This document shows, piece by piece, positions 1-8,881 of a stretch of 39,810 nt of DNA; within the stretch, counting starts at the first letter, position 1; every line of letters begins with the position of its first letter. The translations under genes were made by a program, and so were the position numbers. Where the stretch lies: the NCBI GenBank assembly GCA_900539665.1, contig UQCV01000011.1:1-39810 (forward strand), in the 5' to 3' direction. The DNA is from an uncultured Succinivibrionaceae bacterium (GTDB lineage Bacteria > Pseudomonadota > Gammaproteobacteria > Enterobacterales > Succinivibrionaceae). The notes under the pieces were generated by a model. That model had not been told where the DNA came from and searched no databases. It saw only the letters and a list, made by a program, of their open reading frames with translations.

Positions 1-348
1 TTTTAACTTTCGTTATTTAAAACTTTAAGTTCTGTTTTTATAGATTACCGTGATCATTATCTCATTATCCTATCAGATCTTACTTTATCTAGAGTTCTTA
101 CCGTCAGATCTGAGATTATCAAGGGATCTGGAATATTCCTCCTCTAGTAGGCTAATTGGATCTAAGCAAAGCTTGATATCTATCAGATTGAAGCACTGTT
201 TTAAAGAATCATCGTGCATATCTGTAGGTAAAAACAGAAAGTTATGCACGTTGGCTCTAATCTATTTCTCATTATTAGGTTTCTTAGTGTTAGTTAACGC
301 CATATAAATAAACTTACACTATCATATATTTATGACCAATTATCGAAG
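1..348. other. Gene-free stretch downstream of rfbB
   Basis: AT-rich sequence at the window edge, downstream of the rhamnose operon, which is transcribed towards it. It contains several copies of the hexamer AGATCT or near variants between about 75 and 190. A plus-strand frame of 85 codons exists at 50-307 but has no recognisable domain, no good ribosome binding site and unusual composition, so I do not call it. I see no clear hairpin terminator for the operon here. Confidence 0.6.
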
Positions 349-1374
349 CTATAATTCATCGTTCATTCTAATAAGATACCACTCAACCGTCTTCACGATA
401 CCTGTATCAAAGGTCTCATCAGCCTTCCATCCTAGTTCGGTTTCAAGCTTGGTTGCGTCGATTGCATAACGGAAGTCATGACCTGCACGGTCTTGAACAA
501 AAGAAATCAGTTCCTTGTAGCTCTTACCGTTAGCTCTTGGTCTTTCCTGGTCAAGAATCTCACAAACCTTGTTTACAATAACAATGTTTGTGCGTTCATT
601 TCTACCACCTACGTTGTAGGTTTCACCACTTACACCTGTATGGTAAATAAGATCAATTGCTTTACAGTGGTCAAGCACATATAACCAATCACGAATGTTG
701 TTTCCCTTACCATATACAGGAAGAGCTTGTTCACTCAGTGCTAGCTTAATAATATGAGGGATTAGCTTTTCATTATGCTGCTTTGGACCATAGTTATTTG
801 AGCAATTAGAAGTAGTCACATTCATACCATAGGTATGGTGATATGCTCTCACAATAAAATCTGAGCTTGCCTTACTTGCTGAATATGGACTATTAGGCGC
901 ATAGGCTGTGTTCTCAGTAAAGAATCCAGTTTCACCAAGAGTACCGTATACCTCATCAGTTGAAATATGATGGAAGCGGCAGTCTTCGTAGCCTGGTTTC
1001 ACCTTATTTGGTCCTTGCATCCAGTGTCTGAAGGCAACATCAATAAGGGTAAAGGTACCATTGATGTTAGTTTTGATAAATGCTCCAGGATTCTTGATAG
1101 AATTATCAACATGGCTTTCGGCTGCAAAGTGAATTACGCCACGAATATCATATTCGTTGAATAACTTTTCAATAAGTTCACGGTCACAAATATCCCCCTG
1201 AACAAAGGTGTAATTTGACTTGCCTTCACATTCCTTAACATTATCAAGATTACCAGCATAGGTAAGCTTATCTAAGTTAATTACGTGGTAGTCGCTATAC
1301 TTTTCTACGAAATATGGAACAAAGTTAGAACCGATAAAGCCGGCACCACCGGTTACTAAAATTGACTTAGACAT
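349..1374 (-). CDS. rfbB: dTDP-glucose 4,6-dehydratase
   Basis: Second step of dTDP-L-rhamnose synthesis: converts dTDP-glucose to dTDP-4-keto-6-deoxyglucose with bound NAD+ in the cytoplasm. The 341-residue protein is an extended short-chain dehydrogenase. It has the Rossmann motif TGGAGFIG at residues 8-15, the STDEVYG motif at 138-144 (Asp/Glu are the RmlB-specific acid/base pair) and the YxxxK catalytic pair at Y164/K168. Length is normal for the family. It is the last gene of the rfbA-rfbC-rfbD-rfbB operon. Its ATG lies inside the end of rfbD (19 bp overlap), which suggests translational coupling. Naming is secure at family level; rffG is the only near alternative, and the rfb context decides. 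Confidence 0.96.
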   Translation of the reverse strand: MSKSILVTGGAGFIGSNFVPYFVEKYSDYHVINLDKLTYAGNLDNVKECEGKSNYTFVQGDICDRELIEKLFNEYDIRGVIHFAAESHVDNSIKNPGAFIKTNINGTFTLIDVAFRHWMQGPNKVKPGYEDCRFHHISTDEVYGTLGETGFFTENTAYAPNSPYSASKASSDFIVRAYHHTYGMNVTTSNCSNNYGPKQHNEKLIPHIIKLALSEQALPVYGKGNNIRDWLYVLDHCKAIDLIYHTGVSGETYNVGGRNERTNIVIVNKVCEILDQERPRANGKSYKELISFVQDRAGHDFRYAIDATKLETELGWKADETFDTGIVKTVEWYLIRMNDEL

Positions 1375-2300
1375 TTATTGAGACTCTCCTGCCAATGTGG
1401 AATTTCAATGCCAAAATGTTCTTTGATCTTTGATTTATCAAGCACGCTATAAAATGGACGCTTTGTCTTTGTTGGAAATGCGCTGGAAGGAATTGGATTC
1501 ACCTTGCATGAAAGCTTAGAACCCCTCATTATTGCTACAGCAAAATCATACCAAGAACAAACTCCTTCATTGGAAAAATGATAGATTTCACGGATATGAG
1601 TAGCATCACTACGACTTCCATAAGATTCGTTATCAGCATTCTTTGGTGATAGCTTAACAGTCTTATGTTCAAGTCCGTTTATTACGGATACTATTGCCTG
1701 AGCTAAATCTTCAGCAAAAGTTGGAGTACCTACTTGATCTGCAACAACGTTAAGACTCGCTTTTTCAGCACCTAGTCTACGCATGGTTTTAACAAAATTG
1801 TTACCAAAATTTGAATAGAGCCAAGCAGTTCTGATAATAATCGCATTACCTTGGGCATTAGCAAAAAGATCTTCTTCCCCTTGTAGCTTGGTACGTCCAT
1901 AAGCAGATACTGGATTTACCTTATCATCAGGAGTAAGTGGACGACAGGCATTACCATCAAACACATAGTCAGTGGAAATATGAATCAAGGTCTCTACATT
2001 ACTTAAGCCCAAATTCATAGGACCTACTGCATTTATCTTTTGCGCTAATTCTTCTTCGTCTTCAGCTTTATCTACAGAAGTGTATGCAGCACAATTTATA
2101 ATGCAATTTACATTATTTTCTTTTACAAATGATTTTACAGCATCTAGGTTAGTTATATCTAGTGCCTTTACTACTCTTTCGTTAGCTAAATTCTCATTTT
2201 CAACACCGGATACAACGTCTGTAAGGATGGTCTGTTCCTTTGGAAGAAGTGGGCTTAAGCAACGTCCTAATTGACCATTAGCCCCTGTTATTAAGTACAT
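1356..2300 (-). CDS. rfbD: dTDP-4-dehydrorhamnose reductase
   Basis: Last step of dTDP-L-rhamnose synthesis: NAD(P)H-dependent reduction of dTDP-4-keto-L-rhamnose. The 314-residue protein starts directly at the Rossmann fold (GANGQLG, residues 6-12), carries STDYVFDG at 109-116, and has the catalytic YGRTK (Y134/K138). It is slightly longer than the usual 285-300 residues: a Ser/Asn/Asp-rich stretch around residues 220-235 lies where relatives are shorter. It overlaps rfbC by 23 bp upstream and rfbB by 19 bp downstream, which is the tightest packing in the window and supports one mRNA for the pathway. Confidence 0.95.
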   Translation of the reverse strand: MYLITGANGQLGRCLSPLLPKEQTILTDVVSGVENENLANERVVKALDITNLDAVKSFVKENNVNCIINCAAYTSVDKAEDEEELAQKINAVGPMNLGLSNVETLIHISTDYVFDGNACRPLTPDDKVNPVSAYGRTKLQGEEDLFANAQGNAIIIRTAWLYSNFGNNFVKTMRRLGAEKASLNVVADQVGTPTFAEDLAQAIVSVINGLEHKTVKLSPKNADNESYGSRSDATHIREIYHFSNEGVCSWYDFAVAIMRGSKLSCKVNPIPSSAFPTKTKRPFYSVLDKSKIKEHFGIEIPHWQESLNKCLSQF

Positions 2301-2829
2301 CCTTTACTTCCTTATGCATGCGATCCTTATCAGAGACTAAAATTTTATCAGCAGGCACCTGCCAATCAACCCCAATAGTAGGATCATCAAAGCGAATACC
2401 AAATTCAGATTCCTTGCAGTAGAGGTTGTCGCATTTATATGCAAATACTGCAGTTTCACTTAGCACAGAGAAGCCATGCAAGAATCCACGTGGAATAAAA
2501 AGCTGTCTGTTATTTTCTGCACTTAACTCCACAGCCACATACTGTAAAAAAGTTGGGCTATCCTTACGAAAATCGACAGCCACATCCAAAACCTTACCTG
2601 CAAGTACTCGAACAAGCTTTGCCTGAGCGTGTTCACCAAGCTGACAATGCAAACCGCGAACTACACCATAGCTTGATTTACTTTGATTATCTTGAACAAA
2701 TCTATTAGTAATACCGTTAGAAATGAATTCCTGTTCATTATAGCTTTCAAAGAAATAACCACGGTCATCTTTAAAAATGCGAGGTTCTACAATAACCACG
2801 CCATCAATTGCTGTTTTAATAAAGTTCAT
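2278..2829 (-). CDS. rfbC: dTDP-4-dehydrorhamnose 3,5-epimerase
   Basis: Epimerises dTDP-4-keto-6-deoxyglucose at C3 and C5 to give dTDP-4-keto-L-rhamnose. The 183-residue cupin protein has the typical RmlC landmarks: an N-terminal EPRIFKDDRGYFFESY segment, VVRGLHCQ with the catalytic His, AVDFRKDSPTF with the partner Asp, and the substrate-site segment IPRGFLHGF. Full length for the family. It overlaps the end of rfbA by 14 bp and rfbD by 23 bp, so it is translated from the same transcript. No oddities seen. Confidence 0.96.
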   Translation of the reverse strand: MNFIKTAIDGVVIVEPRIFKDDRGYFFESYNEQEFISNGITNRFVQDNQSKSSYGVVRGLHCQLGEHAQAKLVRVLAGKVLDVAVDFRKDSPTFLQYVAVELSAENNRQLFIPRGFLHGFSVLSETAVFAYKCDNLYCKESEFGIRFDDPTIGVDWQVPADKILVSDKDRMHKEVKDVLNNRG

Positions 2830-3772
2830 GATATTCTCTGTATACTTTCTTTAAATAATCTTTGTAACTATTGCCATCTTTTAATTGGTCTATTAAATTT
2901 TGCATTTGCTTATCATCAATAAAACCACGTCTGTACGCAATTTCCTCGATACACGCAATTTTGAGTCCTTGACGTTTTTCAACAATCTGTACAAACGATG
3001 AGGCCGCCATCAAGCTATCAGGTGTACCTGCATCTAGCCAAGCATTACCACGACGCAACGGAATCACATTTAAACGTTCTTCTTTTAAATATAAGTTATT
3101 TAAATCTGTTATTTCATATTCCCCACGCGCTGATGGCCTTAACGTTTTAGCTTTTTCAACAACATCACTTGGATAAAAATAAAGGCCCACAAGAGCGTAA
3201 TTTGATTTTGGATTACTAGGCTTTTCTTCAATTGAAATTACCTTATGATTTTCATCAAATTCCACAACACCAAAACGTTCTGGATCTGACACATGATAGG
3301 CAAAGATTGATGCATTTTTCCCTTGATTTTCTAAAAGTTCTGTTCTTAAAAGCTGGTACTGTCCACCAAGGTAGAAAATATTATCCCCCAAAATTAAGCA
3401 AACATCGTCATCTTGGCCAACTTGCTCTACATCCGTACCACAATTATCCACACTTCTATGCGTAGCAACAGCTTTGTTTCTTATAAATTCCTCTGCCAAA
3501 ATAAAGGCTTGTGCTATTCCATCAGGATTAGGCTGAACTTTATAACTTAGACTTAATCCTAATTTGTCACCACTTCCAAGCAATTCCTCTATATTTGGGA
3601 GATCGCATGGGGTTGAAATAATAAGAATCTCTGAGATACCAAGCAGCATTAATGTTGCTAATGGGTAATAGATCATTGGCTTATCGTAAACAGGTAAAAG
3701 CTGTTTAGATACAGTTTGCGTCATAGGATATAAACGAGACCCAGTACCGCCGGCAAGAATTATACCTTTCAT
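2816..3772 (-). CDS. rfbA: glucose-1-phosphate thymidylyltransferase
   Basis: First committed enzyme of dTDP-rhamnose synthesis: couples dTTP and glucose-1-phosphate to dTDP-glucose. I start it at the ATG at 3772, because MKGIILAGGTGSRLYPMT is the conserved N-terminus and a GGGGA ribosome binding site lies just upstream; a longer open frame to 3838 adds 22 unrelated residues. Nucleotide-binding GGTGSRL is at 8-14, and LILGDNIFY with the metal-binding Asp is near 127-134. At 318 residues it is about 20-25 longer than typical RmlA: an extra segment (about residues 98-119, NKAVATHRS...VEQVG) is inserted just before the DDDVCLILGDN strand. First gene of the operon. Confidence 0.95.
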   Translation of the reverse strand: MKGIILAGGTGSRLYPMTQTVSKQLLPVYDKPMIYYPLATLMLLGISEILIISTPCDLPNIEELLGSGDKLGLSLSYKVQPNPDGIAQAFILAEEFIRNKAVATHRSVDNCGTDVEQVGQDDDVCLILGDNIFYLGGQYQLLRTELLENQGKNASIFAYHVSDPERFGVVEFDENHKVISIEEKPSNPKSNYALVGLYFYPSDVVEKAKTLRPSARGEYEITDLNNLYLKEERLNVIPLRRGNAWLDAGTPDSLMAASSFVQIVEKRQGLKIACIEEIAYRRGFIDDKQMQNLIDQLKDGNSYKDYLKKVYREYHELY

Positions 3773-4110
3773 ACTATATTCCCCATGTTTATAATACTTC
3801 ACACACAAACACAATTTGCAAATTACAATTATTGGCAAATTACAATTATTGTTTATATGACGTTTATGTATTTCGGTACTGTTTATTTGTGTACCTTACT
3901 CAGAGAATATCGTCATTAGTAATATAACTCCAACCAAAACCACATTTTTTGAAATTTTCAACATAACATGTTGAGACAATCAACTTTGAAATGAGGATGA
4001 TTGTTCGAAAAGTTTCTGACGACTCTAATCAATTATCATTGTTATCAATGAACTCTGAAGTAATTCTGAACAAGTTTGCTTATCTTATCAAATTATGAAC
4101 TATTTTATTC
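3773..4110. other. Gene-free stretch upstream of rfbA, with a 17-bp tandem repeat
   Basis: Separates rfbA from the upstream glycosyltransferase gene, both on the minus strand. It must carry the rhamnose operon promoter if there is one: a TATAA-rich minus-strand segment lies near 3788-3795, but no confident -35 box is visible. Positions 3818-3834 and 3835-3851 are a perfect head-to-tail duplication of GCAAATTACAATTATTG. No ops/JUMPstart-like element was recognised. Confidence 0.6.
3818..3851. repeat. 17-bp perfect tandem duplication upstream of rfbA
   Basis: Two identical adjacent copies of GCAAATTACAATTATTG, about 45 bp upstream of the rfbA start codon. This could change promoter spacing or supply a doubled operator, or be neutral slippage; similar duplications occur in other gaps of this window. 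Confidence 0.9.
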
Positions 4111-4983
4111 TTATTGTTTCCACTGTATTTTAATGAGCGGTATTACACCAAACAATAGAACCCAATTCCGCTTGAATTTGAAAAATGGCACAATACCAAA
4201 TAATTTGCAGTAAAATAACGTACGTGGATTATTCTTGAGATAAGCATATCTGTATGCGGGATACCGATTTCTAATATCTAGCTTTACTGCCTCTGCAGTA
4301 CAACGCATCTTTTCCTCTTGCAGATTCGATGTCCTAGAGTTATGCATTCTATATTTCACCAAAACTTCCTGTATTACGTGAAAGCACGTCACATCAAGAA
4401 GTTCGTTAAAAATCTGATAATCCTCACATGGACTAAAAAAAGCTTTATATTTAATATTGTTTTCTATAAGAACACTACGTCTAAACATTACGGAAGTATG
4501 TGCTAAATAGCAAGATTCAGTGAGCACACATCTAATCTCATGGTCATAACCAGGACAAGTTACAATATGCCCAGTCTCATCCTTTGCATCATCGGTAAAG
4601 TACTGAACAAAAGCCCCAACCACTCCCACTTCTGCATTTTTATCGAGGTAACTAGCTTCATTTTCTAAACGATTAGGCAAGCAAACATCATCATGATCAA
4701 ATACGGCTACAAATTCACCTCGTGCTAACTTCAACAGCTTATTACGAGATGCAGAAATCCCAATATTTGAATCATTTTTGTAATACTTTATTCTAATGTC
4801 ATCATAAGACTTTACAATGTTTTCTATCTCTAAATTATCAGGACTGTCATTAAGAATAATAAATTCAAAATCTGTCAGTGTTTGGTCCAGTATTGAATCA
4901 ATACATTCACGCAAATGCTGAGGCTTAGTATTATATATAGGTGTCAATACAGAAATCTTTGGTGTATGGTTTTCAAATGTCAT
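4111..4983 (-). CDS. family 2 glycosyltransferase
   Basis: Probably transfers a sugar from a nucleotide donor onto a growing surface glycan at the cytoplasmic face of the inner membrane. The 290-residue protein has the GT-A fold signature: KISVLTPIYN at the N-terminus, a nucleotide-binding FIILNDSPDN segment, GISASRNKLL, and the metal-binding DHDD motif at 96-99. A basic, aromatic C-terminus (about 260-290) may contact the membrane. I start at the ATG at 4983, which has a GGTGA ribosome binding site five bases away; an upstream TTG at 5004 is possible. Specificity cannot be read from sequence; closeness to the rhamnose genes makes rhamnosyl transfer possible but unproven. About 340 bp of gene-free DNA lies on each side. 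Confidence 0.85.
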   Translation of the reverse strand: MTFENHTPKISVLTPIYNTKPQHLRECIDSILDQTLTDFEFIILNDSPDNLEIENIVKSYDDIRIKYYKNDSNIGISASRNKLLKLARGEFVAVFDHDDVCLPNRLENEASYLDKNAEVGVVGAFVQYFTDDAKDETGHIVTCPGYDHEIRCVLTESCYLAHTSVMFRRSVLIENNIKYKAFFSPCEDYQIFNELLDVTCFHVIQEVLVKYRMHNSRTSNLQEEKMRCTAEAVKLDIRNRYPAYRYAYLKNNPRTLFYCKLFGIVPFFKFKRNWVLLFGVIPLIKIQWKQ

Positions 4984-5346
4984 TAAGTTCACCAATTTTA
5001 TCAAAAACTAAATCAACCAAGCATCTAGAAGCAATATACCGTTGTGTATTCATCTGATGACAAACGCTGATTATCACAAGTACGCCATACCATTATTGCG
5101 TATATATACACTCAATAACCGGTTAATGGCAAGCAAGTTGTAACATTTTTGGCTCTTCGTGTATATGTGTGGATAAAAGAGCCAATTTAGCAACACATAT
5201 GCCCGAAGTGCCAATTTTTTATAAATTTTTACTTACTCTTTAGCAAGCTCCAAAACATTTGTTTAATAATGTTTTGTCAACTTGTTGCCTTGTTGGTTTA
5301 AAACTTTTAAGTTTAAGCCAAGAGTTACAAGACATTATTAAATTGC
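4984..5346. other. Gene-free stretch between two glycosyltransferase genes
   Basis: AT-rich gap. The main structure is an inverted repeat with arms TTGGCTCTT (5149-5157) and AAGAGCCAA (5177-5185), whose 19-base loop contains a perfect DnaA box (TTATCCACA on the minus strand, 5168-5176). The hairpin lies downstream of the 5347-6300 gene and could act as its terminator, although only a short T run follows on the minus strand. Confidence 0.55.
5149..5185 (-). terminator. Hairpin downstream of the second glycosyltransferase gene
   Basis: Nine-base-pair perfect stem (5149-5157 with 5177-5185) and a 19-base loop; on the minus strand it is followed by four or five T's. A weak intrinsic terminator, or a folded site exposing a DnaA box in its loop. 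Confidence 0.4.
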
Positions 5347-6300
5347 CTAGTTTGATTTACGATACTTTCTAAGGTAGTAATACCCTTTTAAAAGATTGAT
5401 AAATCCACAATGATTATATCCCCATAGATAGATCTTTAAATCTAGAGGTAATAAATGCTTTTCATGTTGGTATTTTTGAAAAAAGTTCTCAATCTCTTGT
5501 TTTTGCTCCGCTGTTAAAATATGCATGGTGGTATTACAATTCCATGCTTTAAAAGCCATTTGAAAAGCTTTAACAATCGCAATTTTGTAGAGTTCAGGGA
5601 ACTTACCTTCAGTGGCTTTAATTTTTTGTAAGCCACACAAGAAATAAGAAAATTTTTTACCAGCTTGGTCGTTATTCATTATTGAATTTTCGTTCAGACG
5701 ATTATATGAATAATAGAGCTTATCAGAGTTACAGATTATTTTTCGGGCTACGGTAACAACGTATGGCATAACGTAATCATCTTCATAGGCCACCCCCACC
5801 GGGAAACGTAAATTAGCCCAAATATTAGCGCGATAAAGCTTACACCAAAGCATCACTGGAGCGTGGCTAAAATAAAAAGCTTGGTCATAAGCCACCCCTT
5901 CTTGAAAAATATTTCGTTCAATTGCTATCTGTTTAAAGTGTTCCACATAGTTAAACATAACTACGTCGGCATTAGTAGCTTCAAGTTTGGCCACATTATC
6001 TTTTAACAGATCTGGATGAATCCAATCGTCGCCATCGACAAAGTAAATAAATTCACCAGTAGCAAGATCTAGCCCCCTATTACGAGCTGCACTTGCTCCA
6101 CCATTAGCTGTATGTACGACTTTAATTCTAGGATCCTTTTGGGCATAATCGTCACAAATAACCCCGCAATTATCAGGAGATCCGTCATCTATTAAAATCA
6201 ATTCCAAATCAGGTAACGTCTGCTTTAAAATTGATTCTATGCACTTTTTTAAAAAAGATTCGACCTCATAGACTGGCACAATCACCGAAACTTTTGGCAT
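5347..6300 (-). CDS. family 2 glycosyltransferase
   Basis: A 317-residue GT-A transferase. The N-terminus PKVSVIVPVYEVE, the LILIDDGSPDNCG nucleotide-binding segment, NGGASAARNRGLD and the metal-binding DGDD at 89-92 are textbook for the WaaV/EpsJ-like branch that extends LPS or capsule oligosaccharides. The C-terminal third is Tyr/Lys-rich and ends in a basic tail, as usual for peripheral membrane members. The ATG at 6300 has an AAGGGA ribosome binding site. It is not close enough to its neighbours to prove an operon. Acceptor and donor are unknown. Confidence 0.88.
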   Translation of the reverse strand: MPKVSVIVPVYEVESFLKKCIESILKQTLPDLELILIDDGSPDNCGVICDDYAQKDPRIKVVHTANGGASAARNRGLDLATGEFIYFVDGDDWIHPDLLKDNVAKLEATNADVVMFNYVEHFKQIAIERNIFQEGVAYDQAFYFSHAPVMLWCKLYRANIWANLRFPVGVAYEDDYVMPYVVTVARKIICNSDKLYYSYNRLNENSIMNNDQAGKKFSYFLCGLQKIKATEGKFPELYKIAIVKAFQMAFKAWNCNTTMHILTAEQKQEIENFFQKYQHEKHLLPLDLKIYLWGYNHCGFINLLKGYYYLRKYRKSN

Positions 6301-6641
6301 TAAAATATCCCTTTGTTATTCTTATTATTCAAAACTTTTCATTGAATTCTTGGGTTTGTTTTTGCTTTTCGATAGTTACTGCAAAAAGTCTCCAAAGCGA
6401 GCTACTAAGCCACTGAACCACTAAGTAAACTGTTTTAATTTTCTTCCCTGTGGTCTTTACAATTTTTTTTGTAATTAGTTGGTAAGTTTAGCCTCGCAAA
6501 GGTAATCAGTTGTTTAAACTATAAGCTGTAACCTTTAAATTTTTAAGCAAAACATGCACATGATACCACGGTTAGCAGGCTTAAGGGATTAGTCACTCCT
6601 AAAACCATATAAATTTTCTTCTACTAGGACCAAGGTCATAG

Positions 6642-6908
6642 GTCACAAAAACAACACGCTATTTTTGTGAAGTCTTTTGTGAGAGTAGTAATGAACTTAA
6701 GGATTTGTATTTTGATGTGGCTTTAGATACTTTGTTAAACCTACTTGATTAATTACTTGAAGAATTCAACCCAAAGAACCTATTTAAGGCCAAAGGATAT
6801 GAAAAGGCCAAAGAACAAAACCGAAACCGGCTAAGTAGCTACTAAGAGGAGCAGACGCAGTATAGCCAAAACATCCTCAAGGCCATAGCCAAGGAGGCCT
6901 TCCCTTGA
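6642..6908 (+). pseudogene. Possible decayed reading frame
   Basis: One frame reads for 88 codons with only two internal stops (TAA near 6750 and TAA near 6843), and its composition looks protein-like (for example LKDLYFDVALDTLLNLL, then FNPKNLFKAKGYEKAKEQ, then NILKAIAKEAFP). It may be the remnant of a transposase or other accessory gene, but I recognise no family. The case rests on composition only, so confidence is low. Confidence 0.25.
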
Positions 6909-7052
6909 AAAAATCAATACGTGTTTTTAAAGAACGCCTAATCCACACGGGAACCAAGACTGTTGTGGTTGTTCAAGTGGGAAACTTGAGTTATTTACTA
7001 AATCTCTTATCTACCAGACCTTTTATTTCAGCTGCACAATTTTTTGACATTC

Positions 7053-7108
7053 TTGCACTCTTGCACTCTTGCACTCTTGCACTCTTGCACTCTTGCACTC
7101 TTGCATTC
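7053..7108. repeat. Octamer tandem repeat (TTGCACTC)
   Basis: Six perfect copies of TTGCACTC (7053-7100), one degenerate copy (7101-7108), then further decaying ATTC-containing octamers to about 7150. A typical slippage-prone microsatellite. Not in a recognised gene; it lies about 250 bp upstream of the methyltransferase gene. Confidence 0.92.
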
Positions 7109-7360
7109 TGGTATTCCTATATTCCCGCATTCATACATTCATGCATCCACCAATTTTTCACATTTTCTCGCCAAACCCGGGTACTTTGAACTTTAAAACC
7201 AAGCTCTCTAAAAAAATTGCCCCAAGCTTCAATAAATTAGTTTTTCATACATAGCAAAACTTGGTATGTCCAATTTAATAATGAGACAATAGCTTTATCA
7301 ACCTTACACTCACCTAAACAACTGCATACAAGATATATTAGACATCTAAGATTAGTTACC

Positions 7361-8350
7361 ATGAAATCAAACCCTCTTGCCTCAAATAACATAGCTCACA
7401 CCCACCTTGTTTCACCTGCACTCGCCTCTACCGATTCAGGTGCTAGCAACTTAGATTTATCCACAGAAGCATCATTTAATCGTGAGCAAGCCCAAGCCAC
7501 TTTAGATTACTATAACGAAAACGCCACCACCTTTTGTCAAAACACCGTAAATGCTGACATGTCAGCGCATTACGAGCATTTTTTAAGATACTTTCTTAAA
7601 ACTAATAACATGTCCCTTTCTCCAGTGGCTTTAAAAACCCCCCAAGAAAACCCACGTTCTTTGGCACGCGGTGCATGTTCCGAGGCGTCTTCAGAAACTT
7701 TATTCATAAAAAAAAATTTAAGCTCCCTTTCCACTCAATCCAAACTACGTTTACTCGATTTTGGGTGTGGTAGTGGCCGAGATTCCCTATTTTTTAAAAG
7801 TTTAGGGTTTACTGTCACCCCTGTTGACGGTAGCGTAGCCATGGCCCAGGCGACTCATGAACTCACTGGGCTTGAAGTTATCTGTAGCGATTTTTTAAGT
7901 TTTTATCCTCAAACTCATAGTTTTGAAGCCATTTGGGCTTGTGCTTCATTACTACATCTCGATTATCCAAGTTTAAAAATAGTTTTAGCTAGATTATTAA
8001 ACTCCTTGGTGCTTGGTGGCACCATGTACGTTTCCTTTAAATACGGTAGTGGAACTGCTGTTCGCAATGGTCGCTTGTTTACTAATCTTGATGAAGTAGG
8101 TTTAACTTCTCTAATTACCCTTATCAATAATAGTGTTTCAAGTAACGCCCTTAACTCAAAGAGCGCCCCTATTTCAAAACAAACCACCTCTAACGACCAC
8201 ACTAACAAAAACACTAACGAAGATGCCTTTAAAAAAGCACGTATTGTGGAGATGTGGACCACCGGTGACGTCAGAGCAGATCACCAAGGTGAACAATGGC
8301 TCAACGCTATTATTACCACTTCAGACAAAGATAATGATGAAGCTAAATAG
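7361..8350 (+). CDS. class I SAM-dependent methyltransferase
   Basis: A Rossmann-fold methyltransferase of unknown substrate. Residues 47-80 (LDYYNENATTFCQ...MSAHYEHFLRYFL) match the N-terminus of a short family of free-standing methyltransferases. SAM-binding motif I is DFGCGSGRD at 133-141, followed by PVDGS (155-159, ribose contact) and IWACASLLHL (191-200). A C-terminal MYVSFKYG...GRLFTNLDE and WTTGDVRADHQGEQWLNAI complete the fold. At 329 residues it is over 100 longer than such proteins usually are, because of Ser/Thr/Asn-rich additions at 1-40, 84-126 and 258-289. The start has only a weak ribosome binding site. It lies 530 bp upstream of the helicase gene on the same strand; they may act together but do not form a tight operon. 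Confidence 0.85.
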   Translation: MKSNPLASNNIAHTHLVSPALASTDSGASNLDLSTEASFNREQAQATLDYYNENATTFCQNTVNADMSAHYEHFLRYFLKTNNMSLSPVALKTPQENPRSLARGACSEASSETLFIKKNLSSLSTQSKLRLLDFGCGSGRDSLFFKSLGFTVTPVDGSVAMAQATHELTGLEVICSDFLSFYPQTHSFEAIWACASLLHLDYPSLKIVLARLLNSLVLGGTMYVSFKYGSGTAVRNGRLFTNLDEVGLTSLITLINNSVSSNALNSKSAPISKQTTSNDHTNKNTNEDAFKKARIVEMWTTGDVRADHQGEQWLNAIITTSDKDNDEAK

Positions 8351-8373
8351 ATGTGATTATAGAAGCCAAGTAG

Positions 8374-8429
8374 CCTCGTAACTTGAACCTCGTAACTTGA
8401 GTCTCGTACCTTGAACCACAGTAACTTGA
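8374..8429. repeat. 14-bp tandem repeat, four diverged copies
   Basis: Units 8374-8387, 8388-8401, 8402-8415 and 8416-8429 are variants of CCTCGTAACTTGAA; the first two differ at one position. They begin 23 bp after the methyltransferase stop codon. Confidence 0.85.
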
Positions 8430-8438
8430 CGGCTTGAC

Positions 8439-8455
8439 TACTTGGTAACCAAGTA
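8439..8455. promoter_or_regulatory. Perfect palindrome, possible operator or weak hairpin
   Basis: TACTTGGT-A-ACCAAGTA, 8-bp arms around a single central base. As DNA it could be a dimeric repressor site; as RNA it cannot form a good hairpin because the loop is too short. No known regulator is matched. Confidence 0.35.
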
Positions 8456-8629
8456 AGCTATAACTTTAAATAGACCACATCTTAAAAAACTTTATTATCA
8501 GCTCCTAAGTTTTTATAGTGCTCATTTGTTAAAATAAAAACCTTGGATAGTTTATTGAAAAGCAGGTTTTGAACGTTTTACTTAGAGGCCTTGCTTTTAA
8601 GCATGAATCAAATGCGTACTCCTCAAAAT

Positions 8630-8676
8630 GTAGGTTACTTGATAATTGTAGGTTACTTGATAATTGTAGGTTTCTT
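8630..8676. repeat. 18-bp tandem repeat, 2.6 copies
   Basis: GTAGGTTACTTGATAATT occurs at 8630-8647 and 8648-8665, followed by a diverging partial copy from 8666. Upstream of the helicase gene by about 200 bp. Confidence 0.88.
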
Positions 8677-8881
8677 AAATTGCTCTAATTGCTATAGTTG
8701 CGATGGTTGCTGTAGACTAATTTAACCTTATAAATTCCCCCTACATATAGCTACGCATGCACCTATTATAGATATAGACCAATAGCCCAAAATAAACAGC
8801 GTATCAACAAGCTATCCCCGTAAAAGCCACTCTAGTAGCTTAAGCTTTTATATGTTTAGCATGATTTAGAGGATTCCTACC

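Larger units (their letters stand above)
6301..7360. other. Long decayed gap with an octamer tandem repeat
   Basis: About 1.06 kb without an intact gene. It contains a candidate gene remnant at 6642-6908 and an octamer tandem repeat at 7053-7108. The open frames at 6905-7189 and 7069-7254 arise largely because the octamer repeat contains no stop in those frames; they have no recognisable domain. The right part (7200-7360) is the presumed promoter region of the methyltransferase gene. Confidence 0.6.
8351..8881. other. Gap between methyltransferase and helicase genes, rich in repeats
   Basis: Contains a four-copy 14-bp tandem repeat (8374-8429), a 17-bp perfect palindrome TACTTGGTAACCAAGTA (8439-8455), and an 18-bp tandem repeat (8630-8676). 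The right end carries AGAGGA, the helicase ribosome binding site. No gene seen. Confidence 0.6.

Noticed and set aside
50..307. 85-codon plus-strand open frame
   Set aside because: No domain, no ribosome binding site; lies in AT-rich DNA behind the rhamnose operon.
6905..7254. Open frames over the octamer repeat
   Set aside because: They stay open only because TTGCACTC copies contain no stop in those frames; the encoded Leu-His-Ser-Cys-Thr repeats are not a known protein.
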